Shown one piece after another: positions 1 through 12,877 of a stretch of 64,000 nucleotides of DNA (positions are counted from its first letter, which is position 1; each line of letters begins with the position of its first letter). The translations under genes and the position numbers were made by a program. The stretch covers positions 11,451,077-11,515,076 of the forward strand of contig NC_064438.1 of assembly GCF_023343835.1 (NCBI RefSeq), given 5' to 3'. The notes beneath the pieces were generated by a model, which was given only the letters and a program-made list of their open reading frames with translations, had not been told where the DNA came from and made no database searches. The DNA comes from Lagopus muta (Eukaryota; Chordata; Aves; Galliformes; Phasianidae).

Positions 1-1996
1 ACGGCCAGGGACTCGAGTACCGATTTAGGAACTCACTCTCCCTCGAGAGTGCCAACGGGGAGAAAATCCGGGAGCGGGAAGGGGAAAACTCCGAGGAGAT
101 GAGGGAGAGTCAGCCAGAGGCACGGTGTGCTGCGGAGCCTAGAAAGTCTCTCTCCCGCATTTTTACATTCCAAAGGTAAACATAAAAGAGACTTTCAAAC
201 TGTCAGGGGCCCGCAGATCAGGTGGGCAAGCAGCTCTGCAGAGCTAACGTCTGCCTCTTTTGATATTATTCACACCTATAGGATAAACTGTTGTTAGGAT
301 GGGAGTGCGGAAAGCAACCTCAAGCCCACAAAATGAGAGAGAGAGAAGTTGTTGATTCATCTCTGTATTTTTGGCACTTTCTCCCCATTTTCCAGAAGGC
401 GCCTGGAACAGTTAGTAACAGAGAAACTTTTAAATTTTAAAATAGCTTCATAACTTATAGAGGCCAAAAAGACGAGGAGAAAGCCTGATTTCACTTCCCT
501 GCTCTCACAAGCTGAAATCTGCAGGCTAGCATAGAAGCAGAAGCCCTCCTGCAAATGAACCCTGCCTCATAAGGACGTGATGAAAATTGGGCATTACTCT
601 GATGGCACACCTGACATGGCCCTATTTCATTTTGCTAAGATGCGAGGCTCTAAGCCCTGCGAGAGCAGTGCCCATCGCAGCCCCCACCCTGCTATCCTAG
701 GTGCTGTTGTCCCTCTCTGGTCCAGCCCTGGAAAAAAGAGTTGGAAGTCAGAACCTCTCAGAACAGCAGACCTGTCTAAAAAGAGATTTGTTGACTATTT
801 CACTACAATAAAAGGAGCAATCGAGTCTTACTCAGCAAGCAACAAGCACGTTGAAACAACTTGAAATTCATCTAGTAAAGCATCATCATAAATCAGCTGG
901 CTGAGAGCATAGCAGCTAATTTCCACACATTCTTCTAATTTTAATAAAAGATCCTAAAAACCTGTAATTCAGAGCTGGAATAATTTGTTAGATCGGAAAT
1001 ACCGAGTTTGTATACACCTGTGGTCAGCTAGTTCAAACTATTCACCTCGCTGCAGTTATCTACGGGATGGATTTAACAACAGGAAATAGTTTCCTGTCCA
1101 GATACTGCTGCGTCCTCTTTCATCTTTAAATGTAAGAATCCCCCTGCCCGGTTAGTAGCATTTTCCTTCTAACGCATGTAAACCTGCTGCGAGTGAAGGA
1201 AACACCTTGACTATGCACGACCGGTAGCTTTGGCGCACAAGAAATCCGAGTTCTGTAAGGAGACAGAGGCAATCAGAATATAAGGACGAAGCATCCCGCC
1301 CGAGTTCGCTACCCTGTTGATTTGTTAATGGAAGCTCCTTTTTTTTCCCTTTAAAGGAAAACAGAAGAAAGCTAATAAACACATCCTCGAAGGTAGCATC
1401 CTCCTTCGCACAACTTCTTAAGTACGAGGCGGCGATGGGACAAGAGATAAGGAAGGCGTCAGAACGATTTAGCCGCCCACCCAGATCCGAAGCAGAGAAG
1501 CATCCCTCCGTGCTCCCGAAATCCCCGCGCAGGGGCTGCCACTCGGCTGGGGCAGGGCACCGCAGGGATGCGCCCGCGTCCCCAGGCGGAGCGCGAGTAA
1601 CACTCTCTAGCTTGTTGCTTCCCCGTGTGATCAATTAAGTTACAGATGCTGCACACAATGCCGCAGTTACAACTTCTCCGCGGTAGAAAACGAGGATTCC
1701 GTGGGCATTGTATGCAAATGTGCGTGTATGTGCTCTGCACAGGAATAATTGCGCTTCCCTCTTTGTTTGCATAAGTGAACATCCGCCGTACGCACGTGCA
1801 GAGAAACAAGCAAACGCGTTTACTTTTAGCGTTACTACGCGTTTAGAGACCCCATTTTACATTTCTTCTCTCGCTTTTCTTCATTAAGGCTAGAGACGGG
1901 CACAGCAGCCAGCGCAGGCAGATGTTTGGGAGGGATGCTGGGCTGCTCTGCGTCCTCGCAGAGGAAAAGAATCAGCCTGTCGGTTCACGTCGGGGC

Positions 1997-2008
1997 ACTT
2001 ACCTGCTC
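1997..2008 (-). other. Candidate splice donor, minus strand
   Basis: Read on the minus strand the site is GAGCAG followed by GTAAGT, an almost perfect donor consensus; the putative exon ends at 2003. A usable acceptor about 34 bases upstream (after AATGAAAG) would make a very short exon; alternatively a first exon starts further right. Its orientation fits a non-coding 5' exon of SOX6. RNA evidence is needed, so confidence is low. Confidence 0.3.
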
Positions 2009-2762
2009 ACAGCTGGCAGCGCATTTTGCGCCGTCTCTTTCATTAAACACATAGAAGTAAAGCAACGTTCGACAAGCAAAGCAACCTGTCTGTGTGTTGA
2101 GTTTTACCGCATCTTTGCTAAGACGAGCAAACCTACAACTCCTGTGGAGTTGGTAGAACAGTTTCTGAAGTTTTGATTCAAAGGGCGAGAAATGCCGCCT
2201 TAAAAGTCATTCGCCCCATTCTAAACTCCTCTCTCTCCCCAGTAAATGCCGGACAATTAACAGGCATATTTCAAAGTTCCCTCTGCTGACACTCTCCGAC
2301 AATGAAGACTTTTTATAGGCTTGTTAAAGATGTTCAGAGAAAGTTTTGCAAGATAATCAACAGCATCTGAGAGAAAGCTAAAGAAGTTAAAGTCTGTTCA
2401 TCCGACTGGGAGAAAGTTTTGTTAGACAAGATAAAAGCATATCCCTGCAGAGCTCTCCATAAGCAACACCATCAGCTGATGCGAGTTCCCATAGAACAAG
2501 TACCTCTGGCGATCTTCTCAAAATTTAGGGGACGTTTGCATTTTGTAACGCCCTAAGCTAAGAATCTGACTGAAAAAAAAGAACAAACCAAAAACCTCTG
2601 AATTCTTTAGAGCGTCATCTGCCAACACAATGTATTGTCCTGGCAGAAGCGGGTACAAGAAGGTTTTAATTTCACTTGAAACTGTGCATCACCCTGACGG
2701 TGAAGGAAAAAGCCGCAGCAACAATCTCCCCACTTCATATCCCCGTTCCATAAGAAGGGGGA

Positions 2763-2777
2763 GGGGGGGGGGGGGGG
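2763..2777 (+). repeat. Homopolymer G15 within a purine-rich stretch
   Basis: Fifteen consecutive G follow a shorter GGGG run and sit in a purine-only stretch. It is a low-complexity tract that could form G-quadruplex structure and is prone to length errors in sequencing. Confidence 0.95.
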
Positions 2778-3159
2778 AGCGAGTGGGAGAGAGAAAAAGG
2801 GAAAACCACATAAACTTTTACAAAGAAAAATAAAAGCAACTTTGACATGAAAACCCCTTCCTGCCTAGGAAAGTTCATTTTAAAGGTCCCCTCTGTAAAT
2901 CTAAAGTGCAAACACCAGGCTAAGGTAGTGAGTGGCTGGAATTTGCATGCTGATAAGAGAAGGCTGTTGTACTTACAGTGACAGAGGGCAGGCTGCGGAA
3001 GAAAAGCTGTTTGTGTTAGCCTGAGAGTCACCCAGGGCTGCAATGAGAGGAGAAGAGAGGAGTGGGAGTGCCAAGCTGGATACACCTTCACCGCATCTCA
3101 TCACATCTGCCAGCCTCTCTCTCCCTCTCTCTTTCATTTCCACATTCCCTTTGTTCCTG

Positions 3160-3187
<28 letters not shown>
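3160..3187 (+). repeat. Poly(A) tract, 28 bases
   Basis: An uninterrupted run of A follows a CT-rich stretch. There is no recognisable retrotransposed sequence upstream, so it reads as a simple low-complexity tract rather than the tail of a processed pseudogene. Confidence 0.95.
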
Positions 3188-3190
<3 letters not shown>

Positions 3191-3655
3191 ACACGTCACA
3201 TCAGTCCCCAGATGCAGTCTACACCAAAGAAAAAAAAATGAATAATTCAATCAAACTGTGCATAGTCTCTAAGGCACTAAATCTATTGCACTTAAAGAAA
3301 CGAAGGGTAATTACCGCTATAGAATTAGAATAAGGCCAGAGCGCGTAGGGATCCCAGGGTCTGCAAACTCCACGGTCAAATAAAGTTTCATGTATTTAAT
3401 CCTTTGACAACCCCAATGTAAACTAAAAGGGAGGATCAGAACTTATTCCGGTTGGGTTTGAGAATGCTTGAAGTGAATGCTACAGAAGCGGAGCGCCCGT
3501 GATCTGTGACAAACACAATGCGAGGAAGTCGAAGTGTTTCACTGCATCACCTCCAGGGTCCGTTCCCCCCTCCCTAACGAAGAGCAGACCACACTCCCAC
3601 CGGCTTCTGCCGCTCTCTGCAAGTGCAGCGGGAATCGCCGGCAGCCAGCAGCCGC

Positions 3656-3666
3656 CTTACCTGCTA
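3656..3666 (-). other. Candidate splice donor, minus strand, in CpG island
   Basis: On the minus strand the sequence is TAGCAG then GTAAGG, so a first exon would end at 3661. It lies inside the CpG island, where a leftward transcript would start, and is the best sequence hint that the island drives a minus-strand gene. Confidence 0.35.
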
Positions 3667-3973
3667 GATCGCCAACGACGCCTGACAAAAACTCAGGCTG
3701 AGCGGCAATTTTGTCCCACGCTTTGGCGGAGAGAAACCACTGGGGATTCGCAGCAGCGAGGATTGACTCGAAACGCTGCCCCTGACTCGCGGATTCGCGC
3801 TGGGCTGACTTTGGGGACTGCCTGCCGGGGGCGGGGGGAGCGCGCTGGGGAGCGGATCCCAGCTGGGCGGGCGGCAGCAGCAGCGCTGCCGGAGCCCCGC
3901 GACAGAGCGGCCGAGCCGGGCCGGAGGAGGGCCGCACTTCTCCCTCTCCTACCTCTAACGGTGCGCTCTCGGC

Positions 3974-3985
3974 TCGGAGGTAAGA
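3974..3985 (+). other. Candidate splice donor, plus strand, in CpG island
   Basis: CTCGGAG followed by GTAAGA is close to consensus on the plus strand. With another donor (CAG then GTGAGA) at 4214 it raises the possibility of a rightward transcript from the same island. No coding potential is attached. Confidence 0.3.
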
Positions 3986-4984
3986 TGACTCTATATTGTG
4001 TTTATTCTCTCCGGGTGACTCGGGTCCCAGGGGCATGCTTCTGTATTAATGAGGGCGGCGGCGGCACGGGGCCGTGTCTCAGATCGTTATACTGAAATGA
4101 AGCCAGCGTTTAACGTCGGTATCTGCCGCTTTGCACTTTCAATCGCATTCTTTGTAAACTTCTCCTGGGAGGCTAGGGGAGGAGAAAGAGAAGGGGAAGG
4201 AAAACAACCCCAGGTGAGACCGCGCCGTGACGCTGACACAGAGCGCTCTAATTCAGCGCGGCTTTGTGCCGGCCGGGAAGATTCAAACACATTCCACTGA
4301 CGCAGAGCATCGCGCAGCTCCTGTACTCGAACCGCTTTAATAGGCAGTTTTGATTTATCCAAAACATTAACGGAACTGTTATTCTAATAAAGGTAAACTA
4401 GAAAACACGCTTGCCTCTCCGCTCACTCGAGCTTTGTTTACGTGCTTAAAACGCCACCGTGAGGCCGGCACGTATAAAGCAGCGAGAGCCGCCGCCTGCC
4501 AAGGAGCTCTCGGATTAGCACTTCGCAAAGCAAAACAAACAGCGGTAGCGGCAGCGCGAAAGTCATCGAAGAATCCGCTGCCGGCGGGCGCGGGGCCGGG
4601 AAACTCCGCCGTGGGAGCGTCGGCCGGGCCCCCGCACGCACACGGACACGAGGGCGAGAGAAAGAAGGGTGGAATCGAAGGCATGGAAATGGCAAGCACA
4701 AAGCGAAGAAAAAAGCCAAGGGTATTCCCTGCCCGCCTGCCTCTTGGCGGAGAGGAGCGGCCCCACGCGATCCTCGGCCAGCGGGAAGCAGCCCCGGCCG
4801 CTCCCGGCCGTCCCGCTGCCCCCTGGCCGCCCGCTGTCTCGCAGCTCCCCGAGGGCTCCGGGCCGCGCTGCCGTTGTCGCTGCCTCGCACGGCCCGGTCC
4901 CGTCCTCGGGCACACGCAGGCCGTTCCCGCTGCCCGGGCTTTCCCGGCGGTTTAACTTCGCAGGTCTTCCCAGGGATGTCAAAT

Positions 4985-7900
4985 CACAGGCTAGGTTAGT
5001 AATCTACACGCGATTCGTATAATAGAAGGCAGATTAAAAAAGAAAGAAAGAAAAAAGACTAAGCTGTTAGTCTCACAAGCAGTGTTTGGAGTGACACCGT
5101 TTCAAGTTGCGGGCAAGGCTCAGCACAAGGAGACTCCTGGGCACGCTCCAGGCACAAGGAAGCTACAGCAAGCAGCAGCAGGAGACAAGTGCTGTTTGAT
5201 GGGAGCACAGCGTATCGCCACGCACTGCTGCTCCCATCCCTGCTCTCGCAAGGAGCCCTGAGCTGGGAAGGTGTGCTGCCCGGGGACTCAGCAGCTGCTA
5301 GGATCGATGCTCTTCCCAAAGCACCGGAAAGCATTCATCACGCCCAGTGTCCCGTCACCAACAGGGCGCTAACTGCGCCGGCAAAGCTGAAGTCACTCAG
5401 CTCTTGGCTACGAGTTGCTTTGGCAGACTAAGTTCTGCAAATGAATCACGAGAGTGCTATTTTCCAATGAAATGCTCTTCCCATTCTGGCTCTTTCAGCT
5501 ATCACCTGGATTTGTCTCGTTGTCAACTTGATCGTTTCTCTACTGCCATCTCTGTATAACAGGGTGACCATAGAACACAGTTAACGTACATAAAAGCGTT
5601 CCAAGATGAAAGATGATTTCAAACATCTGTTTTCATCAGCCAGTGGGAGCGGTGCAGGAGATACCCACCATGGATGGCAGCCATCCATCCATCCATCCAT
5701 CCATCCATCCCACAGCCCCGCTTCCTTGCACACACACCTGTGGGGCTGCACCATCGGCCCCAGCCTCACGGAGAGTTGAGCATGCCTTGCACAAGGGGAA
5801 GGACACAGAAGCACTGTAACCCCTTTTTGAGGAGCTGGGAGGAAGCATGTGCTGAGGATTCCTTGTAGTCCACACTAGTGCTATCTTACATGGCAGCCCA
5901 GAGTATATTTTTAAAGTTCCCGACCTAACTACTACACTACAAACAAGATACTATGTAAAAACCAAAAAAAATCCAAAGGCCATAATAAAAACACAAAGCT
6001 GCCTTTGACCTGCGGACTGGCCCACATTACAAATAAGTGCGTTGTCACCAAGCCACATACATATGACACATGAACAGAAATAAACTGAGTACTTAGGATT
6101 GCCAGTGATTTGATATTTTATATGACTACTGCTGTGCATTTTTAAAATGCATTGTTTTTAAGATGTTCCCGTGAGTTTAGGAGAGGCCTAAGCCACTGCC
6201 GGCTGTTCCCCTCACAAGTTCAAGCCCTGTGCATGTGCAGTGCATACTTCTTGTTAAAAACATTAAAACAGTGATGCCAAAATGGATAAACCGTTCAGAA
6301 AATATCAACGGCAAAGGTGAAAACGTCTCCACAGAGCTCCGGGGGCACGAAGCCGTCCTGGCCTGCCCCATTCTGCACGAGGGTTATACGTACATGGCAC
6401 ACTGCATGGGTGGGGTGGCCACCTCCTCCCTTTGATCACCCCTAAGAACACTTCACGATTCCTAACCAAAACATGCAGTAGTAACTTCTTGCACCAGACT
6501 CAGCTAAGAAGCAAAGCACTGTATAAATCTTTCCAAGCGTGCTTTAATATAGCTTACTGAGCCGGGAACACTGGGTAGGAACTGCTGAAAGTGTTCAGAC
6601 TGTTAAAAACTAAAATGCGACATGATCTCAACATATTTGAACATTCATTTATATGATTTTTTTCCTCAGCATAATATCAAATTTAAGACTGAAATACAGT
6701 AAATGTGACTCGACTGCTTTGGAATCTTCCTAAGACAAATGACTGGAAGATCAAGGTGTTTTATTTCCTATTTGAATCAATGATCAATAAGTCTTATACA
6801 CGAGAAGCATGAATTTGGACTATAAAACACACTTTTTTAATAAGTGCAAGTTATACTGAATAAAATAAGTATGTTTTGAAAGCAAAATTCACTATTTTTT
6901 AAGTCATTGCAATCTGTAATTACGAAGTAACTTGAATAAGGCATCTTACATTGCTCCTAAATCTTTTACTCAAGTAAAACACTCCTTGATTCCAATGTGA
7001 GTGTTGCTTGAGTAATAGAGTTCCCTGTCAAACTGCTAAAATCAGCTAACTTCTAAAAGCCTGCAGATTGATGGAATGATTATACTGAAAGTATGTATTT
7101 AATATGGAAAAAAATAATTCATGCTACAAGGCAGAAGGTTTTCAGCATTTACAATGAAATAAGGCAGTAACATAAGTAGATACTGTAAGTGGGCTTATAG
7201 CTCTGTGTCTGGTCACGCAGACTCTCCTTCTTGTGGCTTTACTTGTGTAAGTGCATCGGTACTCGTGTCACAAACATGTGAGGATTAGCATCTAGGACAA
7301 AAGAAACAGGAATACGTGGGCTCACAGTATTCCCTAGCAAAACAAGACTATCTGTAAATCAGTTACAGCAAATTACACTGTAGCTGTTGTTCTGGGATGT
7401 TGGATTTAAAAGTTTGTGACTGATGATATACGTTCTGTTTGTCACGAGCTCTTTATCACCACTGTGTATCGCAGTTAGGTTTTAAGAAACGTTCTCGTAA
7501 CAATTAGAACTCCTTTTCAAAAACACCAACATCAAGCAAATGGAAAAGGCTGAAATACACCTTGTTCTCAGGTTTGCTTTTTATCAAGTACTGAAAGCTT
7601 AATTCTACTAAGAATATTAAGTAAATAAATGTTAACTCTGCCCGGTGCTATTAGCATAGTTGAAATTGCAGTTTATAAATTTTTGAGAGCATCGGCATCA
7701 TGATATGGTTGTCATAGAAACTGGGACAATATGTCATTTCAATTAATTTTACATGCAGTGATGCTGAGGTCTGTGTAACAAATCTTTTGAGAAGTTATGG
7801 AAGTAAATATAGAAAAGCGGGAATAGAAAATACAAGCGAGTAACTGTAGCCTCCAATCATTAATTAATTAACAAAACAGGAAGAGTTCTAAATTACTGTT

Positions 7901-9470
7901 AAAAGTGTAATCCAGCACACAGCCAGAGAAACTAGTTTAGGAGACTTTCACTTCAAAAAGCACTGAAGTTTAAAAGACGAAAGATAGGAAAATTCAGCCT
8001 GTGACTGAAAATCATTTCCCAGTGCAGCAGATTTGGACAAAATATGTTAAAAAAAAAGAAAAGGAAAGAAAAAAGATTTCTGTCTGAAGAACTATAATAT
8101 ACAAAATAATTTCAAATCACGAATGGTCCCTTTGTGTAAAAATCAAAAAGTCAAAATTGTTACAAATCCAGAACCATAATACAATAGCAAAAAAAGAAGC
8201 TTTAGGGGTAGGAAATGTAATATGAATAGATTTATTTTTCCTGTAGAATGCAGCTACTGTGTGTTATGAATGCTACCTTAGGTAAATTATTGCCAGACAC
8301 ATTCAACTGCCATTAATGACTTGATTATTAGAACAGAAAAGCTAACCAAAATAAAGGCAGTGGTTTGGCTTTTTTTAATCTCATAATTGTTTTTTAGCAG
8401 CATAAAATTTACTTATTTCTTTTTGCCGTTATAGACAGCGTCAGCATACACTCTTGTTCTCACATTGCATATATGACATGATACCTAATCCCATAGTTTC
8501 TATATGAAAAAAAAAATACTGAGCACATCCTAGAGAACAAAATGTACGTTTTCAGCCATTCTTACATGGCAATCAATAATTACATAGTGTATATTTTGTT
8601 TAAATTCACTGACTTGCTGCACAGATTAGAATATGCAAGACCTTTCTAAGTGAGACGTGAAACAAGCTGTTTGTAAGTAAATGGAAACTATCAATATTAA
8701 AAACAAAACTAAAAGGGGGGGGAAGACAAGGAAAACATTAAAAAAAGAAGAAGAAAAATCAGCCTGAAGAAGCTATTTGCAGTGAGAGAGGAGAAGCATC
8801 TACAGCTAGCCTTTCTGATAGGATTAAGGAATGCTACAAAAGCAGCATTTAAATCTCTAGTTTTCCCTGACAATTAACAATGAAAAGCAGATGTTTACAA
8901 AGCTATTTTACATGCTGGTTTATAAGATGCTAAAAGATGGTTTGTGGATGGTAAGAAGGAAGAGCTGGATAACTGCTTGTCTGGTGTATATTTAAAAGCA
9001 TTTTCATTGGCTCAGTTATTGTTAATAATGAAAGAAACACTTTGCGCTGTATGGCTGTGACTATAGAAAACTGCCGTCATAAAGTCCTCAACAAACTCTT
9101 AAGATGCAATTTACAAAGATAATAATAACACAGAATTATTTCACTTCTCTGAATGCTACACATTTGCATACCAGGACTGTGTACAATATACTCATAATGC
9201 ACATTCATAACAACAAGGACTTCTTAACACTGCAATAGCATGAGATCTGTGCATTAAAAATCTACAGTTCTGAGTTTTCCTTTCTGGTGGGAAACCATTT
9301 GTCTGTATAAGCCAGATGCTCTGCAGCTATGCAGGATGAGACCATATTCAGTTCGACACCTTTATTGAATGCGATCATATTAAAAAATATATGGAACACT
9401 GGAAGGTAGCAACGTTATGAATCGCTCTCACATAGAAACGTGGCAAACGGACTTGTCACATAAATTTAAG
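4985..9470. other. Gene-free AT-rich DNA
   Basis: No exon, RNA gene or recognisable transposon was found. The (CCAT)7 microsatellite is listed separately. From about 6 kb the sequence is AT-rich, single-copy and low in low-complexity tracts, as expected of a developmental-regulator flank that may hold conserved non-coding elements. That cannot be tested without alignment. Confidence 0.5.
5681..5710 (+). repeat. (CCAT)n microsatellite
   Basis: Seven and a half perfect copies of CCAT. Open frames across it, rich in His-Pro-Ser or Trp-Met-Asp, are artefacts of the repeat. Confidence 0.95.
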
Positions 9471-9479
9471 AAGTCTGGT

Positions 9480-9620
9480 CTCTAACTGTGAGTCAGGAGA
9501 TGTGGGTTCTATTCCTGGCTGTGCTACAAACCTACCGTGTTTTTGAACAAGTCACTTACACCAAGTCACTTGAGCAAAAAAGAAATGCAAAGAATGAGTG
9601 CCTCAAGCTCCATTTAGGCA
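9480..9620 (+). repeat. CORE-SINE / MIR-like relic
   Basis: The stretch around 9500-9525 (GGGTTCTATTCCTGGCTGTG), followed by a CTAC..GTGT segment and AACAAGTCACTTA near 9545-9557, follows the central core of MIR-type SINEs, including the tRNA B-box-derived GGTTC and the conserved AAGTCACTTA block. It is diverged, as expected for an amniote-wide ancient family. Ends are approximate. The match is from memory of the family pattern. Confidence 0.6.
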
Positions 9621-9804
9621 GATCCCTATCTGCTTATATCGGATGCAGGCAAATGTAGGCATATGTTTCAGAAAAGCCGGGCCTATCCTTTCTGGACTTT
9701 TCATCTTCCTATCCTGTTTTTCTACATGGAGTGAGATTGTTGGGAGACATAATCCATAAGAGACTCCTCACATTAATTATATTTATGCATAATGAGATTC
9801 CCAT

Positions 9805-9905
9805 TAAAAGTCCCAGTTCTGCAAAGACTCACACGCACGTTTCACTTCACACATTTGTAGCAGTCCCATTTAATCTAATAGAATTATTCACTCTGTGTAA
9901 TTCCA
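9805..9905 (+). repeat. Ancient interspersed repeat (sauropsid type)
   Basis: The order CCAGTTCTGCAAAGACTC, a CACGCACGTTT segment, AGCAGTCCCATT and then a partly self-complementary half resembles a repeat common in turtle, crocodile and bird genomes, whose consensus is nearly palindromic around AGTCCCATTGA. I do not recall the family name reliably. It lies about 200 bases right of the SINE relic. Confidence 0.45.
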
Positions 9906-12875
9906 GGCACATAAACCTCAGCACTATCAGGAACGAAGTTGATGGAATAGATAACGTGTAAAAATACCCATGCAAGTTAGTAACGAGGCTCAGGCTTCAC
10001 ATCCTTGAAGACCCATGTGAGACACACTAGGAGGACTACACACTGCACTATGAGAGCACTCTGGTAGATGCACAAGGATGCAGAGCCAACTTGATGTTAA
10101 GTATTTGGGCTATCTTATCATACCTACATTTTCAAGACGAACAAAAACCTCTTTGTGCCATGTAAAATAATTCAAAAAAAACCTTTAGTTTTAACCATAA
10201 ATGTACCCATAAATCAACAACGTGCTACCACCATCCAAGTTGGTTTTGTTTTTCTTACCTCAGACACTGAATAAATTCTCACTTCTGTTAGTGCTTATGT
10301 TATTTCTATTATTTGCTCAGTTATGAATGAATATATGGCACTGAAGTACAAAAATACTTAATTTATGTTAGGCAGCCTGATTTAATTTCTTTGACAGACT
10401 CAAACAATTCAGTTCCCATCTATAGGCTACTCTCTTGGAGTAAAATTGCTATGTATATAAAACGTATATATTCAAAGCAGGTCAAGTTCCCATCTTGCAG
10501 ATACAGCCATACTACACCTAAACAGAGACTGTTCATGGTTAAAAACGTGCATATAAACGTTTATAGAATTGGGGCAGAAAATAGCAAACATTCCTGACTG
10601 GATGGATTTTTACACACGTTACAAATAACATTATTTACACAGAAATGTAACAGCAAGGCACTACTGAAAATATTTTGTGTACCTTTTAAAAAACACCATG
10701 GGGAAAATACCTTCTCAGCAGCTGGTATTTGATAGGGGAGATAAGGACAAACAAAGGAAGCAACATCTATCTCAGCCTGAAACAGCCTGTGCTGGCACTG
10801 CACTCATGCCAAGCACCACAACAACTAATACAATCCATATCATCACTGCCTGTTTTTTTTCTGGTGCCAGCTTCCTAAGCTCAGAGACACAAAAGGTATC
10901 CTCCCTTCTTACTCCCCTCCTCCCACAGAAATTAGCCTCCTGGCCGAGTCCTTGAATTCTTGCCTGCCACAACCCGAGAGCAGAGAGGCACAATTTGCCT
11001 CTCAGTATTTTGGCATTATTTTAATTCCATGGTATTTTAATAATAGAGACTGGTTAGGTTTTTTTCTTAAACATCTAAAATGTCTGTGAGTAAGGTTTCT
11101 GCTCTTATGGTTTTCCTTTTTTTTTTTTTTTTCTTTCCCTTTCCTGTTCTTAACATGTGTTTCAATTAGCTTTCTAATTTATGCAACAGAAAGGCATGCC
11201 CAAGGTGAACATTTTGATTTAAAAAAAAATAATAATAAAAATGGAAACATTCACAGCCTTCAGCATAGGAAGCTCTTGCTCACAGAAGCTGGGATTTAAA
11301 ATACAATTATGATGAGCAAAAGGAAAACACTATGGAATCAACCATGGGGCCACCACCTGCAAATCCCCACCTCTTATGAGCAGAAGTTATTAGCTTCTTT
11401 AGTATAGTCACTTTTCAATCAGGTATTGGAATCCGAAGATATTTTCAAGTTGTCACAACTTCTGCTTTTGCTTTTCCTTTCCAGAACTTGTAATTGCAAG
11501 GAAAAATTGTTATTCTTTCAATGTACAAAATTAGGGAGAGTTGACTGTGGAATTAGCAATGTATCAGATTTGAATGTGTACACAGCTATCGAGGCTACGT
11601 GTGATGAACATTCTGTAAAATATCCTGCATAACCACCATGTTCAGCACAGGTAGCAGTTCCAAAGGAGTAACAAAATATATCTATTGTCATGTACTTTCC
11701 AAGGTTCTATGTTAAAGAATTCATTAGGGCCTATTTAATGACAGAGAAAGATAGGAGAAGAATAAAATAGGTGCTCTAAATGTAGTATATCATACTGAAT
11801 CCCTTTTTTTTAATTCTTGAACTTCAGATTCTAAAAACCCCAGCTCTCTTTCACAGAGTGTTTGGCACACTTGTTTTCTAAGAGTGGGATTCAAACTTTT
11901 CAAAGCCTTTGCATGAGGAACTTGTTTCTTTTTGCTAAAAAAATTAGTGAAAGATAGGAATCCTTTGATTTAGAGAAAAGTTTTATTTTGTGGAGAATAT
12001 TAAAGGATTTTACTGTTGATATTTTCACATTAATATACATTATTTATCTCCACAGGGTGGCGAAAAAGAGAAAATTGCAAAGACTTACTGGGTGGCAGGA
12101 AGTGGGATTCACTATAATCAACAGCAGCAGGGGACTCTTTGAGGTTGTGTTGCAAGATATATTCAAGATTTTAGCAGAAGGAAAATAATTGCATTTAATA
12201 TTGTGCTGGTGGGAAATCGCATATGTTCAATCTTTTCCAGCTTTTATACTTACATTCAGATTTAGACTTTTGCCCTTAAGATGCTACTTCTTAAGGTTTG
12301 GAGACAATTTTTCTAGTATGGTTACTCTGAGGATGTTACATTATTAGCCAGGAAGAGCTTTACACCAGTTTTTTTTCCTTACAGAATTTACTGAAGTTTT
12401 GTGAACACACTCACTGGACAAAACTAACAGCCCTGTTCAATAACTAAGATATTTCCAACCCATAATGAAATTTCCAGCACTGTGTTTCCTTTCTTTTTTC
12501 GTGAAGAAGTCAGAAACAATGTGCTTTCTCAGATACTTGCTGAAAAGTTCTTCCTGGATCAAATCAGCGTCACTTCTATCATTCATAGCTTCTTTAGAAT
12601 AGATGCTGTTCTGTCTGCAGAAAGAGTAACTGATAAGCTGATGGAATAACACAAGTTTCTTAATACAGAAAAAGCTGCCAGTCTTGCAAAGCTTTTCTAC
12701 ACTTACGGGAGAAGAAAATTTGTGCATATGACAAACCAACATCGGGGCTTAGTTATAACTCAGATAACTTCAGGAAATTATGTAGGCCACTCTGAACGTA
12801 AAGCCTCCTATTTATTTCTATGGAAATTACAACAGATGCAAGGAGCACAATAATACTGTTTGGTGAAGCAAAGTC
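9905..12875. other. Gene-free DNA
   Basis: No exon with flanking splice sites was recognised on either strand. Open frames here are short and lack family resemblance. A T-rich tract lies near 11117-11132. Nothing else stands out. Confidence 0.5.
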
Positions 12876-12877
12876 TC

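Larger units (their letters stand above)
1..3490. other. Non-coding flank, upstream side of SOX6 by synteny
   Basis: No coding exon is recognisable on either strand. The stretch is mixed-composition single-copy DNA with a G15 run, an A28 run and one strong minus-strand splice donor at 1997-2002. The conserved vertebrate order SOX6 - C11orf58 - PLEKHA7 places SOX6 to the left on the minus strand, so this is probably SOX6 5' intron or upstream DNA. That is inference: no SOX6 protein sequence is visible here. Confidence 0.5.
3490..4985. promoter_or_regulatory. CpG island, candidate distal promoter (SOX6 side)
   Basis: GC and CpG density rise sharply compared with both flanks, with many CG dinucleotides and GC-box-like runs around 3830-3960 and 4560-4900. 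Strong splice donors occur on both strands inside it: minus strand at 3656-3660 and plus strand at 3980-3985 and 4214-4219. A TATAAAG on the plus strand lies at 4473-4479. In birds a methylation-free island of this size is usually a promoter. Position and the minus-strand donor suggest an alternative SOX6 promoter with a non-coding first exon; a divergent lncRNA would explain the plus-strand donors. The long open frames here are a by-product of GC-rich composition. Confidence 0.6.

Noticed and set aside
3160-3187. A28 as the tail of a processed pseudogene or retroposon
   Set aside because: No gene-like or SINE-like body lies upstream and no target-site duplication was evident.
3499-4955. Several overlapping open frames of 130-198 codons on both strands
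   Set aside because: They lie in a CpG island, where stop codons are rare, on both strands at once. Composition is Ala/Gly/Pro/Arg-rich with no family likeness.
5581-5875. Open frames on both strands rich in His-Pro-Ser or Trp-Met-Asp-Gly
   Set aside because: Produced by the (CCAT)n microsatellite.
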